A DNA stretch of 64,000 nt from Rhodospirillales bacterium 24-66-33 (lineage in GTDB: Bacteria > Pseudomonadota > Alphaproteobacteria > Reyranellales > Reyranellaceae), in NCBI GenBank assembly GCA_002281855.1, contig NCHQ01000003.1:124001-188000 (forward strand), written 5' to 3'. The notes beneath the pieces are model-generated. The model made no database searches. It saw nothing but the letters and a program-made list of their open reading frames with translations, and had not been told where the DNA came from. Positions 63,427 through 64,000 of the stretch are shown one piece after another (position 1 is the first letter of the stretch; each line of letters starts with the position of its first letter). Position numbers and translations under genes: made by a program.

Positions 63427-64000
63427 GGCTGGCTTTCCTCCTTTTGTTTTTCTTCCTTGAGTTTCGCCGACGAGAGCCGCCACCAGTCCGGCACCTCGGC
63501 CGCATCCGCGGGCTTTGCCACCGACATCAAAACCTGGGCCTGCCCGCGACCGGCATTCTCGGCGCGATGCGGCTGTTGCGAATCGATCAGGATGCCGTCG
63601 CCCGCCTTCAGCAGGTGCTGTTCGTCGCCGACATGGAACAGCACTTCACCCGACAGCACGTAGCAATGCTCCTGGCCGGGATGGGATACCGTCGCCTCCA
63701 TGCCTTTGGCGCGCGGGAAGACCAGATGAAACACTTCCATGCGATCGAGCGGCGCGCCGCCGCCGAGATGGCGCCAGCGATAGCCCGTCGCCGCCACTTC
63801 CTGCAGTGCGCCCTCGCCGGCCCTGTGCACGGCAACCATCGTCTTGGCCGGCGCCGCATCGCTGGGAAAGAGTTCGTGTAACCCCAGCCCCAGCGTATCG
63901 GCGAGCTGGATCAGATTGGCGATCGAGGCGGCCGCCTGCCCGCGTTCGAGCTTCGACAGGAAGCCCTCGGAGACCCCGGCCCGGCCGGCCACATGGGCGA
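63423..64000 (-). CDS. XRE-family regulator with C-terminal cupin, 5' part outside window
   Basis: The visible 192 codons run open to the right edge, so the true start is missing. The N-terminal part is an XRE HTH (GRAGVSEGFLSKLERGQAA, then IANLIQLADTLGL). The C-terminal cupin (about 85-165 of the visible part) has SHPGQEHCYVLSGEVLFHVGD and ILIDSQQPHRAEN. This HTH-cupin architecture matches PuuR/MppR-type regulators of amine or sugar metabolism. The small acidic tail ends KEEKQKEESQP. The downstream cupin gene overlaps by four bases. Confidence 0.87.
   Translation of the reverse strand, partial: AHVAGRAGVSEGFLSKLERGQAAASIANLIQLADTLGLGLHELFPSDAAPAKTMVAVHRAGEGALQEVAATGYRWRHLGGGAPLDRMEVFHLVFPRAKGMEATVSHPGQEHCYVLSGEVLFHVGDEQHLLKAGDGILIDSQQPHRAENAGRGQAQVLMSVAKPADAAEVPDWWRLSSAKLKEEKQKEESQP

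Overview
The window is GC-rich, densely coded chromosomal DNA of an alphaproteobacterium. Supporting features are an IalB-family protein, a DUF302/sulfide:quinone oxidoreductase cluster under a BigR/SqrR-type regulator, many Bug/TctC-, TRAP- and Liv-type binding proteins, and the slt-dapA-smpB neighbourhood. A Reyranella-like soil or freshwater lineage would fit, but that genus-level guess is weak. I see no tRNA, rRNA, CRISPR array, phage or insertion sequence. Both ends cut genes: pbpC on the left and an XRE-cupin regulator on the right.

Layout. 1-1.7 kb: 3' part of pbpC. 1.8-9 kb (minus): a probable seven-gene unit of class III aminotransferase, polyamine-type ABC importer (ATPase, binding protein, two permeases), bicupin dioxygenase-like protein and HMG-CoA lyase. 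A divergent GntR/FCD regulator (9.1 kb) and two matching palindromic operators lie at its head, and a class IV aminotransferase follows the regulator. 11-15.5 kb: DUF2189 membrane protein, NCS2 nucleobase permease, methyltransferase and IalB protein. 15.7-22.2 kb: a 2164-residue autotransporter with fifteen passenger repeats, nine of them exact-length 294-bp tandem units. 22.5-31.3 kb (minus): leucine/branched-chain acyl-CoA catabolism (SDR, acyl-CoA dehydrogenase, orphan TRAP binding protein, methylcrotonyl-CoA carboxylase beta, enoyl-CoA hydratase, unknown secreted Cys protein, carboxylase alpha), then DUF5993 and DsbB. 31.3-34.9 kb: smpB, dapA and divergent lytic transglycosylase. 35-42.2 kb: trxC, DUF302, SQR, DUF2892 and BigR/SqrR regulator, divergent from an RND efflux pair; trxC has a perfect FNR/FixK-type box and sqr a near one. 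42.2-46.4 kb: aldo/keto reductase, YdhR-like protein, haloacid dehalogenase, threonine dehydratase and membrane class III cyclase, the last three overlapping by 4 bases each. 46.3-57.8 kb: an AraC regulator divergent from MFS transporter, TctC binding protein, alkylsulfatase, Liv-type ABC importer and GMC alcohol oxidoreductase. 57.9-62.9 kb: a three-gene 2-oxoacid:acceptor oxidoreductase with a GltD-like Fe-S flavoprotein, plus a small membrane protein. 62.9-64 kb: cupin protein and XRE-cupin regulator.

How it fits together. The window is mostly transport-plus-catabolism modules, each with a local regulator. The liu-type genes carry leucine-derived acyl-CoAs towards HMG-CoA, which the lyase at 1.8-2.8 kb could split. 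The alkylsulfatase-GMC pair suggests uptake and oxidation of an alkyl sulfate or similar ester. The sqr cluster handles sulfide, and the KOR-like operon oxidises a 2-oxoacid, possibly reducing NAD(P). Substrates are inferred from context and motifs only.
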